NCBI GenBank assembly: GCA_003255065.1
Contig: QAOA01006379.1
Span: 96,989 to 160,988 of the forward strand
Direction: 5' to 3'
DNA from: Cercis canadensis
Taxonomy: Eukaryota; Streptophyta; Magnoliopsida; Fabales; Fabaceae
Length of the DNA: 64,000 bases
Part shown: positions 49,021-60,108 of the stretch, one piece after another
Layout of the letters: each line of letters begins with the position of its first letter
Numbering within the stretch: position 1 is the first letter of the stretch
Program-made: the position numbers and the translations under genes
The notes under the pieces: model-generated
Told to the model about the DNA's origin: nothing
The model's input: the letters and a program-made list of their open reading frames with translations, nothing else
The model's database searches: none

Positions 49021-49382
49021 TAAGTTTAATTCAAAAAAAAAAAAAAAATTATTAACCATTAGTTAAACGGTGCGTTTTGGGTTTCAGATTTTAAACACCC
49101 ATTCCTTTTTCTTTCTTCTCCCACGCACGCACACTCCCTCTACTTTCTTTCTTCTTCTTTTTCCTCTCCTTTGCACTTACCACTTGCTCCCTCAATCCCT
49201 CACCAAATCTCCTCTCCTCGCACCACATTTGTGCAACCACGCACCTGCTCCACCAGTCTCGCCCCTCACTATCTCATCACCTCGCCCTTCGCGCACATAG
49301 GCACCCACTGATACACATTCGCACTACCCCACCTTCGTTTCGGGCACTCCAAGTTTTTTTTTCACCTTGCTGTCATCTCCAG

Positions 49383-50287
49383 GTAACTTTACTAACTTCT
49401 ACCCTTTTGCTGCTATGATTGCTGTCTCTTGGCCAATTTTGGAGGATATTAATTGTTATCAATGTGATATTGTCATTTTTGGATTTTGCCTGCCCACAAG
49501 GTGTTTGTCCTATTGCCCCAATGAGCTCCACTCCTTTGCATGTGCTCAATTACTTCCTTGTTTAGCTATTGCCGTTCTACATGCATCATGGAGCACCGAG
49601 TAACATCTTGCATATATCTTTCTGGTTGTTTCCATAGGTTTTCCTGCGCTGTTGATTTATGACCTATTGTTGGCAATGTAGCTACAATACACACCTCTGC
49701 TTCTAGATTAGTGTTTGCATTTTTGCTTTGTGATCCCCATCATGCCTAGTACCTACTATGCTTGTGCAAATTTTGGCCAGTAAGGCTCTGGTTGGGTCCT
49801 GTCAGTTTTGCTGCCACCTCAGGTTTTGATACTTAGTCATGTGTCCTAAGCTATACTTGCATGCCCGCACTTAATTCCATTTTTGGGGTTTACTTCTGAT
49901 TAAACTGGGCATGGCCCCTTTATTGCATTCATTCTATTGTTCTGTTTTCTTTCGGTGACTATTTTGCATTGTCGGTGGTACTACACCACTACATTGTCCT
50001 CAATACCCAAACTTTAGGACTTGCACACATGCTGCTCAATGTGCATTTTGCATATCACGCCTCACATGCCTGGTATCTGCTGGTTATTCTTGCTCCTCAC
50101 ACTCACTTGGAACACCATATTTCCCCATTTCTTTTCCGTTGTGTTTTGTCTAATTACATACAGCCATAACAGTCTCTCTGACTGCCATGCCTATTGGTCA
50201 TGCTTGAGGACGTCAATAGTGCATAGCGGATATTTATATTTGGTTGTCTGCATGTCTCTTTGTAATCAATTCGCCGCCCTCTTTCAG
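49383..50287 (+). other. Predicted leader intron upstream of the At-6 third ORF (type II)
   Basis: GTAACT donor after TGTCATCTCCAG and acceptor CCCTCTTTCAG as in At-3; 905 bp. The exon after it differs from the other copies (GTACACCGACCAGCAACAAC) before the ATG at 50309. Confidence 0.55.
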
Positions 50288-50308
50288 GTACACCGACCAG
50301 CAACAACC

Positions 50309-51513
50309 ATGGCACCCCTGCTAAGAGAAAGGCCGTCACATCCCCTTCCGGGTCCGGTACGTATGACCGGAAGAAGTTCGTGCATAAGGAGGCTGAGGCC
50401 CGATTCCTAGACTCCGTGATCAACAAAGCCTTAGTGCCCGAGCGTGGCTTGGTTTTCACCAGAGCTCTCAATCCCAAAGTTCGGGAACTAGCCGACAATA
50501 ATGGCTGGTTGCGCTTTGTGGATCACCCAGTCACATCTGTGGTACCAGTCATCAAGGAGTTCTATGCCAATGCCAAATTCCGAAAGGAATTCAAGGTCTT
50601 TGTGCGGGGCAAATGGGTTCCATTCGACAGTCGCTCCATCAACGCCCTGTTTGGCCTCCCAGACATCGAGAACGACGAATACCTTCACTACCTCCACGAT
50701 GGACCTGACTGGGACGCCATCATTCGCACCCTCTGCCAGCCAAGTACACAGTGGAAGCTGCGTGACGACACCCCTATCTCATTTCGCGCATCGGCGTTGG
50801 AGACTGTGAGCAAGGTGTGGTACCACTTCTTGTGTGCCCGCCTTCTTCCTACGGGCCACCTGAGCGATGTCACCACGCCCCGGGCCATTCTCCTCTACTG
50901 CATTGTGACGGGGATGTCCATCGACATTGGCACTATCATCCAGCAGTCCATTCTCCGAGCTATTGACAGCACCAAGGGTTTTGCCTTTGGCCATCCTTCG
51001 GTGATTCAGATGCTATGTCAGCAGGCTGGGGTCGAGTGGAGACCTGAGGAGGAGTTGCTTCATCCGAAATAACCACTGGACGCCACTGCACACCGTCTTC
51101 AGAGTCCCCCATCCAGTGCACCACAACCGACACACCAGCGCGCCCCTCCGCGGACACCGCCATCTGCCACCACCCCGCCACCTGAGACCCAGCCACCTAG
51201 TTCCTCCGGGCCCAGCTTGGCCGATCTGGAGCGTCAGATGACTTGACTACTCCGGTATGCGGATCGCTCGTCCCGTTTTATGTATTAGACTGAGAGATTC
51301 ATGGAGCGCGCCGATCTCTTCTTCGAGCACCAGATGAGCTTTAATGCTCATCTGGCCGAGTTTCATAGCCAGTGCTCCGCTGGTCAGGGCTCCACTGTTC
51401 CACCATTCCCACCGCCACCTGTGCTTCCACCCTACTCTCCTGGCCTCGACGAGGACTACGGTGCCACCGATGAGGACCTTGGCGACACCGACAGCATGTC
51501 CGAAGCCTTCTAG
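50309..51513 (+). pseudogene. At-6 env-position ORF, broken
   Basis: Full-length by position and ending SMSEAF like At-1, but with two or three breaks. The N terminus differs slightly from the other copies. The conserved domain between is nearly unchanged. Confidence 0.85.
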
Positions 51514-52863
51514 GGAAGTATTTTTCTTTCTTTTTGGGATTCATTGAGGACAATGCATGTACTAAGTTTGGGGGTAGAAAAACACAGTTTATTTACTGAG
51601 TACCTTATTGTTTTCTATTCCCATAACTGGCAGTAATGAGTAATGAGATGATATTTATGCAAATTTGAAACTCCAGGGTCAGTGATAAAATCTTTTGTGT
51701 AGTAATCAGAATTTTTTTTAAATATGCATAAGCTTATGTTACATGATTACTCTCCTGTGATTTTCCTCTATTATTAACTCTCCCCTTGACACAATTTAAG
51801 CACTTGATCCTATGCATGACCCTAGTGAATTCTAAAGTAAATTTATGCATGCCTAACACTTCATGACCTCATTTGAACTCTAAAACTAGTTTGAATGCCA
51901 TTTGAGGCGAAATCCTAGGCTTTGAGGCAGTAAGGAAATGATCTAGGCAATGTTTGGATCGTTTGAGCCTTTCAAGACAAACCATTCTATGAATTCTCTT
52001 AGTCACCCCAGTTGAGCCTAACATTTAACCCCTTTCCTTGTCAACCCATACAGAAACCCGAAACCGTCAGTATTTTCCCTAACCTTACATTCATGATTCA
52101 CACAGATGCTAGGAAAAATATTGAAAGCACAATGACATATAGGGAGGATGGGTGGAGTATTGAACTTTACAAAAATTTGCACAAAAAGTGTGCCCTCTTG
52201 ACTCACAATGTGATTGAAAAAAAGGTTGGTGCCCCCCATTAAGAAATAAAAGAAAGAATAGAAGTGGGGGATGAAACCAACATCGTAAGATAGAACAAGA
52301 GGAAGAAGAAAGCAAAAAGAAAGTAATCAAGGAGTTGACAAGTGAGAAAAGAAAGAAGTGAAAAGATTGGGTGAAAAATCTAAGAGAAAGAAGTGCTCTA
52401 AAATCCTAGCTGAGGTAATGTGTCATGGGTGATTTGAGCCATGTTGAGAACCTTATACCACGCCCCAACCATAGCCTTACACTATAAGTTTGAAAAAGAC
52501 CTTTTGATCTTTAATGTCAAAAACAAGCCTACATTAGTGGAGAGTGACATGATAACTAGCCTCTGGAGTTCCGTACTATCCAAATTAAGAGGTCAAACAT
52601 CTATGAGTAAAGGCATGTATATCATGATTAATGTTTTCATTTGGTCAATGTGCTTGGATACACACACACACTCAAGGAGTTTGTTAGTTATAAAGGAGTT
52701 CAATGATAGAGTACATCACTGTTCTGATTTGAGCTTGTTTTCTGGAATTCTGATATCCCCTTGTCTTTGAGACCTAATGGAGGAGTAAAGCAAAAACATT
52801 TATCTGTAGCTCGAAAAGTTAAATAGAGTCCCGGGTATTTGCTCGAGGACGAGCAAAATCTCA

Positions 52864-52877
52864 AGTTTGGGGGTATT
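52864..52877 (+). other. Polypurine tract of At-6
   Basis: AAGTTTGGGGGTATT directly before the 3' LTR start TGATAAG. Confidence 0.8.
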
Positions 52878-54572
52878 TGATAAGTGGATTTTATACCGTT
52901 TATCTCTTAATGTTCTTGCTTGATTCTTGTCATTCTTGTCTATTCTCGAGCATTTTAGGATAGGTTTTCATGATTTAAATCTCATTTTTGTAGGTTTATG
53001 TTTTGGGAACTATGGAAGCTATTTTGGAGAAATTCGGGACAAGAAAGAAAGAAAATCATGCAAGTTGGAATTGAAGGCAAAACTTGGGCGCCGCAGCCCC
53101 CATTCAGGGCGCCACAGCGCCCCAATGCGTAAACAAGACAAATTTCAGCAGGGAAGGGCGCCACAGCGCCCTACATCAGGCGCCGCAGCGCCCTATGTTC
53201 AGGAAGATGGAGACTGAGAACAGAAGGAAGGGCGCCGCAGCGCCCTATACTGGGCGCCACAGCGCCCCAGCACGAGAAGAGGAGGCGCCACAGCGCCCTA
53301 CACCAGGCGCCGCAGCGCCCTAGCTTCAGCAATTAGAGACTGAAATCCAGAAAGAAGGGCGCCGCAGCGCCCGTCAAGCAAACTTCAGGGCGCTGCAGCG
53401 CCCAAACCCAAGGCTGCAGCCCCCCGGCGGTCAACTCGTGATTTGACCTTTTAACTTCCTAATTTTACTAGGAATTCTATTTTAATTTATTTCCTTTTTC
53501 TCCTAAACTTCCTAGGACCTATAAATAGGACTCTTAAAGTCTAATTTAGGGTTCCACACTTTTGAGAGAAGAGGCAAGAATAGAAGAGGATTCAAGCTTG
53601 AAGATCAGAGTCTTTCGGCATCGAATCGGCATCACCAAGAGTTCAATTCTTCTTTTCCTCTGTTTCTGATGTGTAATCTGGTTGTGAGTTTATTTTCCAT
53701 CTTGAATATGAACTAATTCCACCATCTAGGGTGGAGATGTAGCCTAGCTTATGATGGATTGTTATTTCTAATAAAGAAATCAAATGACAGTCTTCTTAAA
53801 TAGGATTTCGCCACTCCGCATCGCGCTCCTGAAAGGGACGTTGCGACATGATGTATAATCTGGTTGTGAGTTTATTTTCTATCTTGAATATGAACTAATT
53901 CCCCCATCTAGGGTGGAGATGTAGCCTAGCTTATGATGGATTGTTATTTCTAATAAAGAAATCAAAGGACAGTCTTCTTAAATTGACTCCATACTTAATG
54001 CTTCTGTTTGACTGGCCATCAATTTAGATGAGTTTGTAATTACAATAATACTGGAAGGTTAATTGTAATTGAAGACTATAGGGATTAAGAACATAAATTA
54101 CATAAGGGATAGGAATATACCGTTATGGTTTATGTAGCCATTAAAAAGAACCATAGAACGAATTGAATTCTGAGATTATTCGTAATTCACATAGGAATAT
54201 AGTGGATTCATAGTTGGGAACATTTTTGTTTGACCTTGGGAAAGGCTAATAAATAACTTAGGGTTCTTGGCTAGCAATTAGAGAGATTGTTGTTGATTAA
54301 TAAATTAGGAATAAAGATCCAGACTAGCTACGGTGAAATCGACATCCTAGATATTCTCTCATCATATTCCTACTCAATTTTACAGTAACTATTCTTTGTT
54401 TACTGTTTAGCATTTAAATATCATCATAATTCACCTATCACTTGTCTAGATAAAATTAGAATATGCATAATTTTGGTACTTAGTAGCCACAGTCTCCGTG
54501 GGACGATACTTTATCTCACTTCTTTATTACTTGATTACGGCACGTGCACTTGCGTTCACATTTTACGTAACA
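52878..54572 (+). repeat. At-6 3' LTR (subtype beta)
   Basis: 1,695 bp, TGATAAGTGG to TTTTACGTAACA; TATA box 53520-53527. Longer than usual because about 125 bp downstream of the start region (GTGTAATCTGGTTGTGAG to TAAAGAAATCAAA) occurs twice (about 53670-53795 and 53850-53970), separated by about 50 bp of unrelated GC-rich filler (GGATTTCGCCACTCCGCATC). Confidence 0.9.
53084..53430 (+). repeat. GC hairpin array in the At-6 3' LTR
   Basis: About nine well-preserved GGGCGC-CRCA-GCGCCC units with the same spacer order as in the LTRs at 16493 and 23388. The clearest example of the array. Confidence 0.9.
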
Positions 54573-56171
54573 AAGAGTTAACGTGAATGGAAGAGAAGGT
54601 TGTTTACAAGCCTTACCAAATGGTTATATCCTTACTATTTAAATAGCAGGAATTTCATGAGCTTCATACTTGTTGAAACATATATAAGCTGTTCATGCTC
54701 CCAAATGGGTATGGATTGCTAATGAGAACAATACTAATTATAGGAATGAGGGATCCGTGATAAACATGACTTTCTAAACTGCGCCAAAATATATGCAGTG
54801 AACTATGGAATAGCCTGACATTGAGATTTTCTAAAATCAGAAAATTATTCGTTGTTATGTCAAAATATCTTCCATTCCATATAGGAATTGTGTTGTTCTG
54901 TTTTTCGGCAAATAGCTTGGCTTTACTTTTTCTTGGTTTAACTGGTTCAAGTTTCATTGGTAGTTTTTAAACCTCAAATGATGGGATTCGTAATTTTTTT
55001 AATTTTTCGTCATTAGTCTTGAAATTTAAACATGATGCTTTCTATTCCACTAAGTTTTAATGGGATCATTATCTCTTGAGGATTGTATTTTTTAACAGGC
55101 TACAGAGAATATAGTGTGTATGCAATGCAGCAGCATCATGAATGTTGAACCCTACTTAGAAAATTGAAATTGAAGAATTCGTGTGTGTGTGGGTGGGAGA
55201 GGGGGGAGGCTTTGGATCTCAGAAAAACAGTCAAGTTGGAATAGCTCTTCTATTAGTTGTGACGGATTGGTGATCTTCATTAGCCATATACACTTATACA
55301 CATTAAATATCAGTCTATGTATGTGATAATATTACTAGAAGGTAATTTTCTTGCTAAGATATCATTAGTCCTCTAGTTATTTTTTGTATATGTTATGTGT
55401 TGCTTTTGTTCATGTCCATATATTATTCTATTATTTATCTTCTTCTTATTAGGCCATACTAATGGTCTACTATTCAAAGAAGTCATATTTCTATGAAGTA
55501 TTCTTCTCAATTAAAACGTTACTTTCTCCTTTAGCATACTCATCTTAACACTTATTTACAAGTTGTAGGTAGGACGAAAAAGTTTTGTACCCTTGTGACA
55601 GCTAACTTGATTTGACTTAAGAGTCACTTGGTAATTTTTCTTTTTTTCTTTTTAGAAAAAAAAAAAAAAAAGAAAGGAAAGTAACCTCTGATATGAGAAA
55701 TAGGAAAATTTATTTTGAATACCTTTATAGAAGTAAATATGTAATTTGTTGATAGACTTCAAGCATTTCTTTAAAATATTATCATATAAATAATTTTTTT
55801 TCATTTTTCACATATAATTTCATTTATTATCTTACAAGAAGCAACTTCTATAAAATATCTAAGGAGAAAACAAGGTTATAATTCAATGTAATTAAGGACA
55901 TCATAATATCATCTAAGCAAATAGTTTTCATATCCTGTATGATATGTCAGCAATTTATGTCCATCACAATTTTTGTATCATCCAAACAATAAAACAAAAA
56001 GGACCTTCTGAGAAACTAAAAACTGAAATAGATTCATAATAGACATAGGATCCCAATGGACATTACAAAGCACCTTATAATACAAATTCATAATATATCT
56101 GTGTCAATATATTCAAGAAAACTCAATTCTCAAGTTTATAACAAGGATAGCTCTTTCTATCAGACGAGGAA
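54573..56171. other. Host intergenic DNA right of At-6
   Basis: AT-rich, no recognised gene. Contains a GT/GA-rich stretch at about 55180-55210, an A/T-run at 55640-55675, and one copy of a dispersed repeat (55426-55850). A 97-codon minus frame at 54664-54957 has no known relatives and looks fortuitous. The last part will include the 3' UTR of the F-box gene. Confidence 0.5.
55426..55850 (+). repeat. Dispersed repeat, copy 1 (with 62108-62514)
   Basis: About 425 bp that recur in the same orientation at 62108-62514, roughly 88% identical by eye. Shared blocks include TACAAGTTGTAGGTAGGACG, TTGATTTGACTTAAGAGTCA and TTATCTTACAAGAAGCAACT. No ORF, TIR or target duplication found. Could be an unclassified transposon fragment or a segmental duplication. 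Confidence 0.8.
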
Positions 56172-58066
56172 TCACACCCGGTAAAAACTAACTTTGTCAA
56201 AGGAAATAACTTCCTTCTCTTCATGCAATTTAAATGCTGCACACCTATATAAAATGTTAACGATGTAAGAAAATAGGAATTAAATTATGTGAACAAAAGC
56301 AAAGTAGATCACACTGTCACACATTTTGTCTTGAGCATTGTAATGGAAAGGAAATAAAAATTTGCATAGAGACCCAGTGACTACTGCTGCAGCAGAAAGT
56401 AACTGGAGGTGGTAGATAAAGGAAAACTAAGAATGAAACATATACTTATGGTACTCTACATAGTAAATTCATATGCAGAATCCATGGATAAGCAGAACAT
56501 AAAATTAGAATGAACACAAAAGAATTGAGAAGGTCCACAAGTAAAAGGCTGTGTTTGTGCCTATAAAACACCAACTGGTTGTAAACTTCATAAGAAATAC
56601 TAGAAGGGAAATTAGGCATGTATATGTGCAATTAAGTCACTCATAAGCTTAAGTGACTTTCTGATGGAATACCTACAGTAACAAATTGACAGAATGGCAC
56701 ATTAAATCAGTATGTTGATAGGATACTAAAATTTATATTCATACCTTGAATGGACATTTAGGACTTCTACATTGTCTCCTTTCACAGCCTCTTTCAGTGA
56801 GATGAGGGTTGGGATATGAGTAATGGCTTCAAATTTATATTGAGTTCCACAAACCTTCAAAATTTTAAACATATTCTTCCTAAAGTAAATAAAACGATTA
56901 CTTGAATGATACATTAATATCGCATCATTCTTAAAGAATTTTACAGGCCTATATAAAGCACGCGGCCATCGAGGTGCCAACATTTTTGTCCTAAAAATGT
57001 TAGCCCATGATTCTTTAATGCCATATTCCCTCATCAGCCACAATCTAAAAGGAAAGAAAGAATGTCCATCACAAATATAAAGGCAACCCTTCAATTCTCC
57101 CATGCTGATATACTTTAGGCTCTCCTGTCCATTCTCAAACACAGCAGGAGGAGAAGGGAAGGATTCAAACCTCCCTCTTTCAAATTTAAAACACAAAATT
57201 GATGCTTCTGCGGAATCCAATCTTATCCAATGAAGTGCTCCCTTCAAACAAGTAGGAAAATGAAGCCCAAGCGGTGAGCTAGGAGCCTCTCCAAGACTTT
57301 TCCATATCCTTTTCCCTAGTGTGTGTATTTCAGCCATAAAATTACAGCTATACGTCACTGCACCAGTATCATCATTTTTATCTTGTATATTTTCATTAAA
57401 AAATCTCAGCACCTTATATTCTTTGGCTTTTGGATCATATCCAAAGGCAGAATCAATGGTGTTGGAAAACAAACCATTACTTGATTTCTCATTCTTAGTT
57501 TCTGGAAGTCTCATGAACTCTCCTGTAATTGGATTGCAAACAACAAATGGGGTTGTGTCCTTGGCATCACGCAAGCAAAGCAAGCCATTACATGAATTCA
57601 CCACATCAAACTTGTCATCTCTAGGTTTGCAAGCAATATAATTCCTTTTTCCACCACCATTTCTTCCCTCGTCCATTTTCTCATGAACCATTCTGGCATC
57701 ACGCAGAGGAAGCTTGAATTTTACCTCAAGCTTCATGTGGTTCTTTTCAAGATCAAACTCCAGTAGGTGAAGGATTCTCGACACACGCTTAGGATCACTG
57801 GTTCGAATCATAACATCAGCTGGTGCACCTTTGAAGTGCTGCTCAGCAAATGATGGTTCTGAAATCAGCTTTTGCCAACGTTTGGAAACGCATCTGCAAA
57901 TGAGAACTTCCTTCATGGAAAGTCTAAGTAGAATATCAGTCACGATTGCACAAGGAAGATAATTGAAATAATTGCCAATTCCCTCAACTTCTGAATCATC
58001 AACTTTCTCTGCTTCTCTATCACCTTTTTGGCTGTTGAAAGCTTTTGAAACCCTTTTTCTTTTCAT
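56172..58066 (-). CDS. F-box protein with F-box-associated domain, two exons
   Basis: Putative substrate receptor of an SCF (Skp1-Cullin-F-box) ubiquitin ligase. Exon 1 is 58066-56745, the intron 56744-56245 (500 bp, GTATGA...TATATAG), and exon 2 56244-56172, giving 464 residues. The F-box is at about residues 36-78 (YLPCAIVTDILLRLSMKEVL, ending EPSFAEQHF). The F-box-associated domain follows (VNSCNGLLCLRD, VCNPITGEFMRLP, AFGYDPKAKEYKVLRF), as in many plant FBA-type proteins. I chose the intron because the genomic frame otherwise ends soon after NVHSR, whereas splicing gives NVHSRCAAFKLHEEKE, the usual C-terminal NVHSRC signature, and a natural end (FYRV). The Met of MKRKRVSK is preferred to one 19 codons upstream because a good 3' splice site (TTCTTCACTGCAG/GATAGC) lies just before it, implying a 5'-UTR intron. 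No damage seen; likely functional. Confidence 0.88.
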
Positions 58067-60108
58067 TGCTATCCTGCAGTGAAGAACTAAAGTGAACCAA
58101 AGTAAAAAAAAAAAACCAACCACAACAAATATGCCTCGTTTCTTTCTCTCTTTATACTACTGGTGATATGTCTTCATTTTCTTTGACAATAAAACTTGAT
58201 GTACAACTAGAGAAATTGAAATTGCCTCAGCATAGCCGAGGTTTGCATCTTCAAAACTTTGTCACATTAGATATTAACATATTGCAGTTTTTAATCGTTT
58301 TTCAGTTGCATTAAATTTGATAGTCTACCAAAAACAATATCTAGGCAAAATTATCTTCAGAATTGATAAAGTGTTGTACCAAAATGATATATGCAAGGTC
58401 TGCAGTATACTCTGTAAGTTGCATCGAATGCAACTGCCAAAATCAACAATGGAAAGTGATACAGCAGCTGTCACGGGAGGAAGAACCAGCTCAAGAGTGA
58501 GGAAACCAAACCCACGTTATGCATCAACCTTGTGCATCCATGAAGTGACGTCAGGATAGCTATAGTTATCTAGTAAGTAGCTTATCCGGTCATTACGCAG
58601 CGGTTGTGTTTATTCTGTAGGAGTCTAATACTCCACTAGTAATAGGTATATATCAGTACCAGTAGCAGTAGTTATCTATTAAGCAGTAGTTATCTATTAA
58701 AGTATCAATGGTTATCTTGTAAAGGCTACCGCCTATAAAGCCCAACATGTTAGCTGTTGAGAGGCAATTAATCAATAAACTTCAGTTTCTAGTTCCCTGT
58801 TGCATCAGAAAGATATATGTGGGATGCTAGGACTACATGTCATTATATAACAATAGAACAAATTGGGAAGAAAACAGTGAGAAGGAGAAAAGCATCAACT
58901 TAGGCAAAAAGGAAAAAAAAAATTGAGAGTTAAACAATTAATTGAGGCAAACAACAACCATATTCCAGTCCAAATAGTGAAAGGAGAAAACAAAAATTAG
59001 GAGATAAAGGTCAGTGTATGATCCAGAAGAATCACTCAAACATGAGTTAATTATCCCAAGATAAATGTCAAGAACCTATGGATTTCTGGTTTTGTGCAAT
59101 CATTTTGCAAAGGGTCTTGAAAGAAAGACCTTATGAACAATTGAGAAAGGAAATAGGACAATTTAGAAAATTGGGAAAGAAATGACCTTGAGATCTGGAT
59201 TCTTGACTTAATATTTGTGCATGTAGGATAAAGTAAAGAAAATGAAATTCCCGATCCCTTAAACATGACAGATTAGCTAGTAATTGTATTATGAAAAGAA
59301 TGTCAATGAAATATCAGATGTGTTTTTTTTAAAACCCTAGGTATATCAAGATTTAGTCTGCAGTTCATATTTTGTCCAACAATCCTTCCTAATTCACAAC
59401 TTTAATTTGTTGAAATAATTTATTTTGTAATTCCCTAGAGAAAGATTCAGAAAATACCGAATCTCCACATACACAAGTAAATTGTTGATACAAAACTCAA
59501 AAATGGCATCTTCTTTTCTCTTTATCATTCAGGAAAGAAAACAAAATTTTGGGCTAGCAAAAATTCTTTAGAATTTCTTTTAAATTCAAGACCATATGTG
59601 ACGATAGAACTAGAATTGATATTTTCTGTTTCCTACTCACATAAGTTCATATCCTTGAATTTCTATCAATCTCTAATTGTAATCTTCCTATCCGATATAG
59701 ACCGAAATTTAGGTTATGAATCCATATGTTCGTGTTGATATATACCAAATACAAGAACAATTTATGGATGTACAAATCTAGAACGCCAAGATTAATTGAT
59801 ACGAAAGCATATCTTTATGTGTAATCTTCCTACCCAATCTAATATATAAGGTGTCGATATAGACCAAAATTTAGATTACAAATCCATATACGTGTTAATA
59901 CCAAATGCAAGAATAGTTTATGGATATACAAATTTTGAACACCAAGATTAATTGATATGAAAGTGTACCTTTATGTGTAATATATATCTTAGTGGATCTA
60001 GACAATGTTCAAGACTCCTGCAAGAGAATGATTGTTTATCCAATTTAGGGATTAGGATATACATGTATGAAACTAAAAATGAGACATTTGGATCTCGAGG
60101 GTTCAGGG
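58067..60108. other. Upstream region of the F-box gene and intergenic DNA
   Basis: Contains the presumed 5'-UTR intron and promoter of the F-box gene. At about 58400-58810 is a segment that may be a decayed retrotransposon end: an open stretch with SSRVRKPNPRYAS, then repeated CAGTAGTTATCTATTAA units, a TATA-like CTATAAAGCCC and leader-like CAATAAACTTCAG. No partner LTR is seen, so it is not called as an element. A tandem repeat lies at 59680. Confidence 0.45.
59680..59976 (+). repeat. Two-unit tandem repeat of about 141-156 bp
   Basis: Unit 1 from about 59680 and unit 2 from about 59821 share GATATAGACC(G/A)AAATTTAG, AATCCATAT, TTTATGGAT(G/A)TACAAAT, CCAAGATTAATTGATA and ending TTTATGTGTAAT. 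Units are about 80% identical, so the duplication is old. No coding potential. Confidence 0.75.

Larger units (their letters stand above)
41405..54572 (+). mobile_element. At-6: Athila fossil with both LTRs, apparently recombinant
   Basis: The only unit with full architecture: 5' LTR 41405-42775, tRNA-Asp site 42782-42799, gag-pol 43019-48560, spacer GC array, type II leader with intron, env-position ORF 50309-51513, noncoding tail, polypurine tract, 3' LTR 52878-54572. Gag-pol has about five breaks and the third ORF two or three. The two LTRs belong to different subtypes (alpha left, beta right) and the flanking 5-mers differ (aacat / aagag), so it is probably the product of recombination between two insertions. 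LTR divergence is therefore not a valid clock here. Confidence 0.9.

Noticed and set aside
4358-53430. Regular GC repeats that superficially resemble a CRISPR array
   Set aside because: Spacing is irregular, spacers are the same in every copy, and they lie inside plant LTRs and element spacers; this is a nuclear plant sequence.
52878-54572. 5-bp target-site duplications for At-1, At-2, the solo LTR and At-6
   Set aside because: All left and right flanking 5-mers were compared (gtagc, cagac, ttaag, aacat; ttcat, attgt, aagag) and none match.
54664-54957. 97-codon minus-strand ORF
   Set aside because: No family resemblance; the second half is a run of hydrophobic residues typical of AT-rich noncoding frames.
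56726-58123. Single-exon 465-codon model of the F-box gene starting MVGFFFLLWF
   Set aside because: The first 19 codons lie across a good 3' splice site in a T-rich tract and are not conserved in the family; the 3' end is better explained by the spliced second exon.
58317-58559. 80-codon ORF with SSRVRKPNPRYAS, considered as part of a copia polyprotein
   Set aside because: The match is too short and not at a diagnostic motif; no RT, integrase or partner LTR nearby. Kept only as a remark in the intergenic entry.
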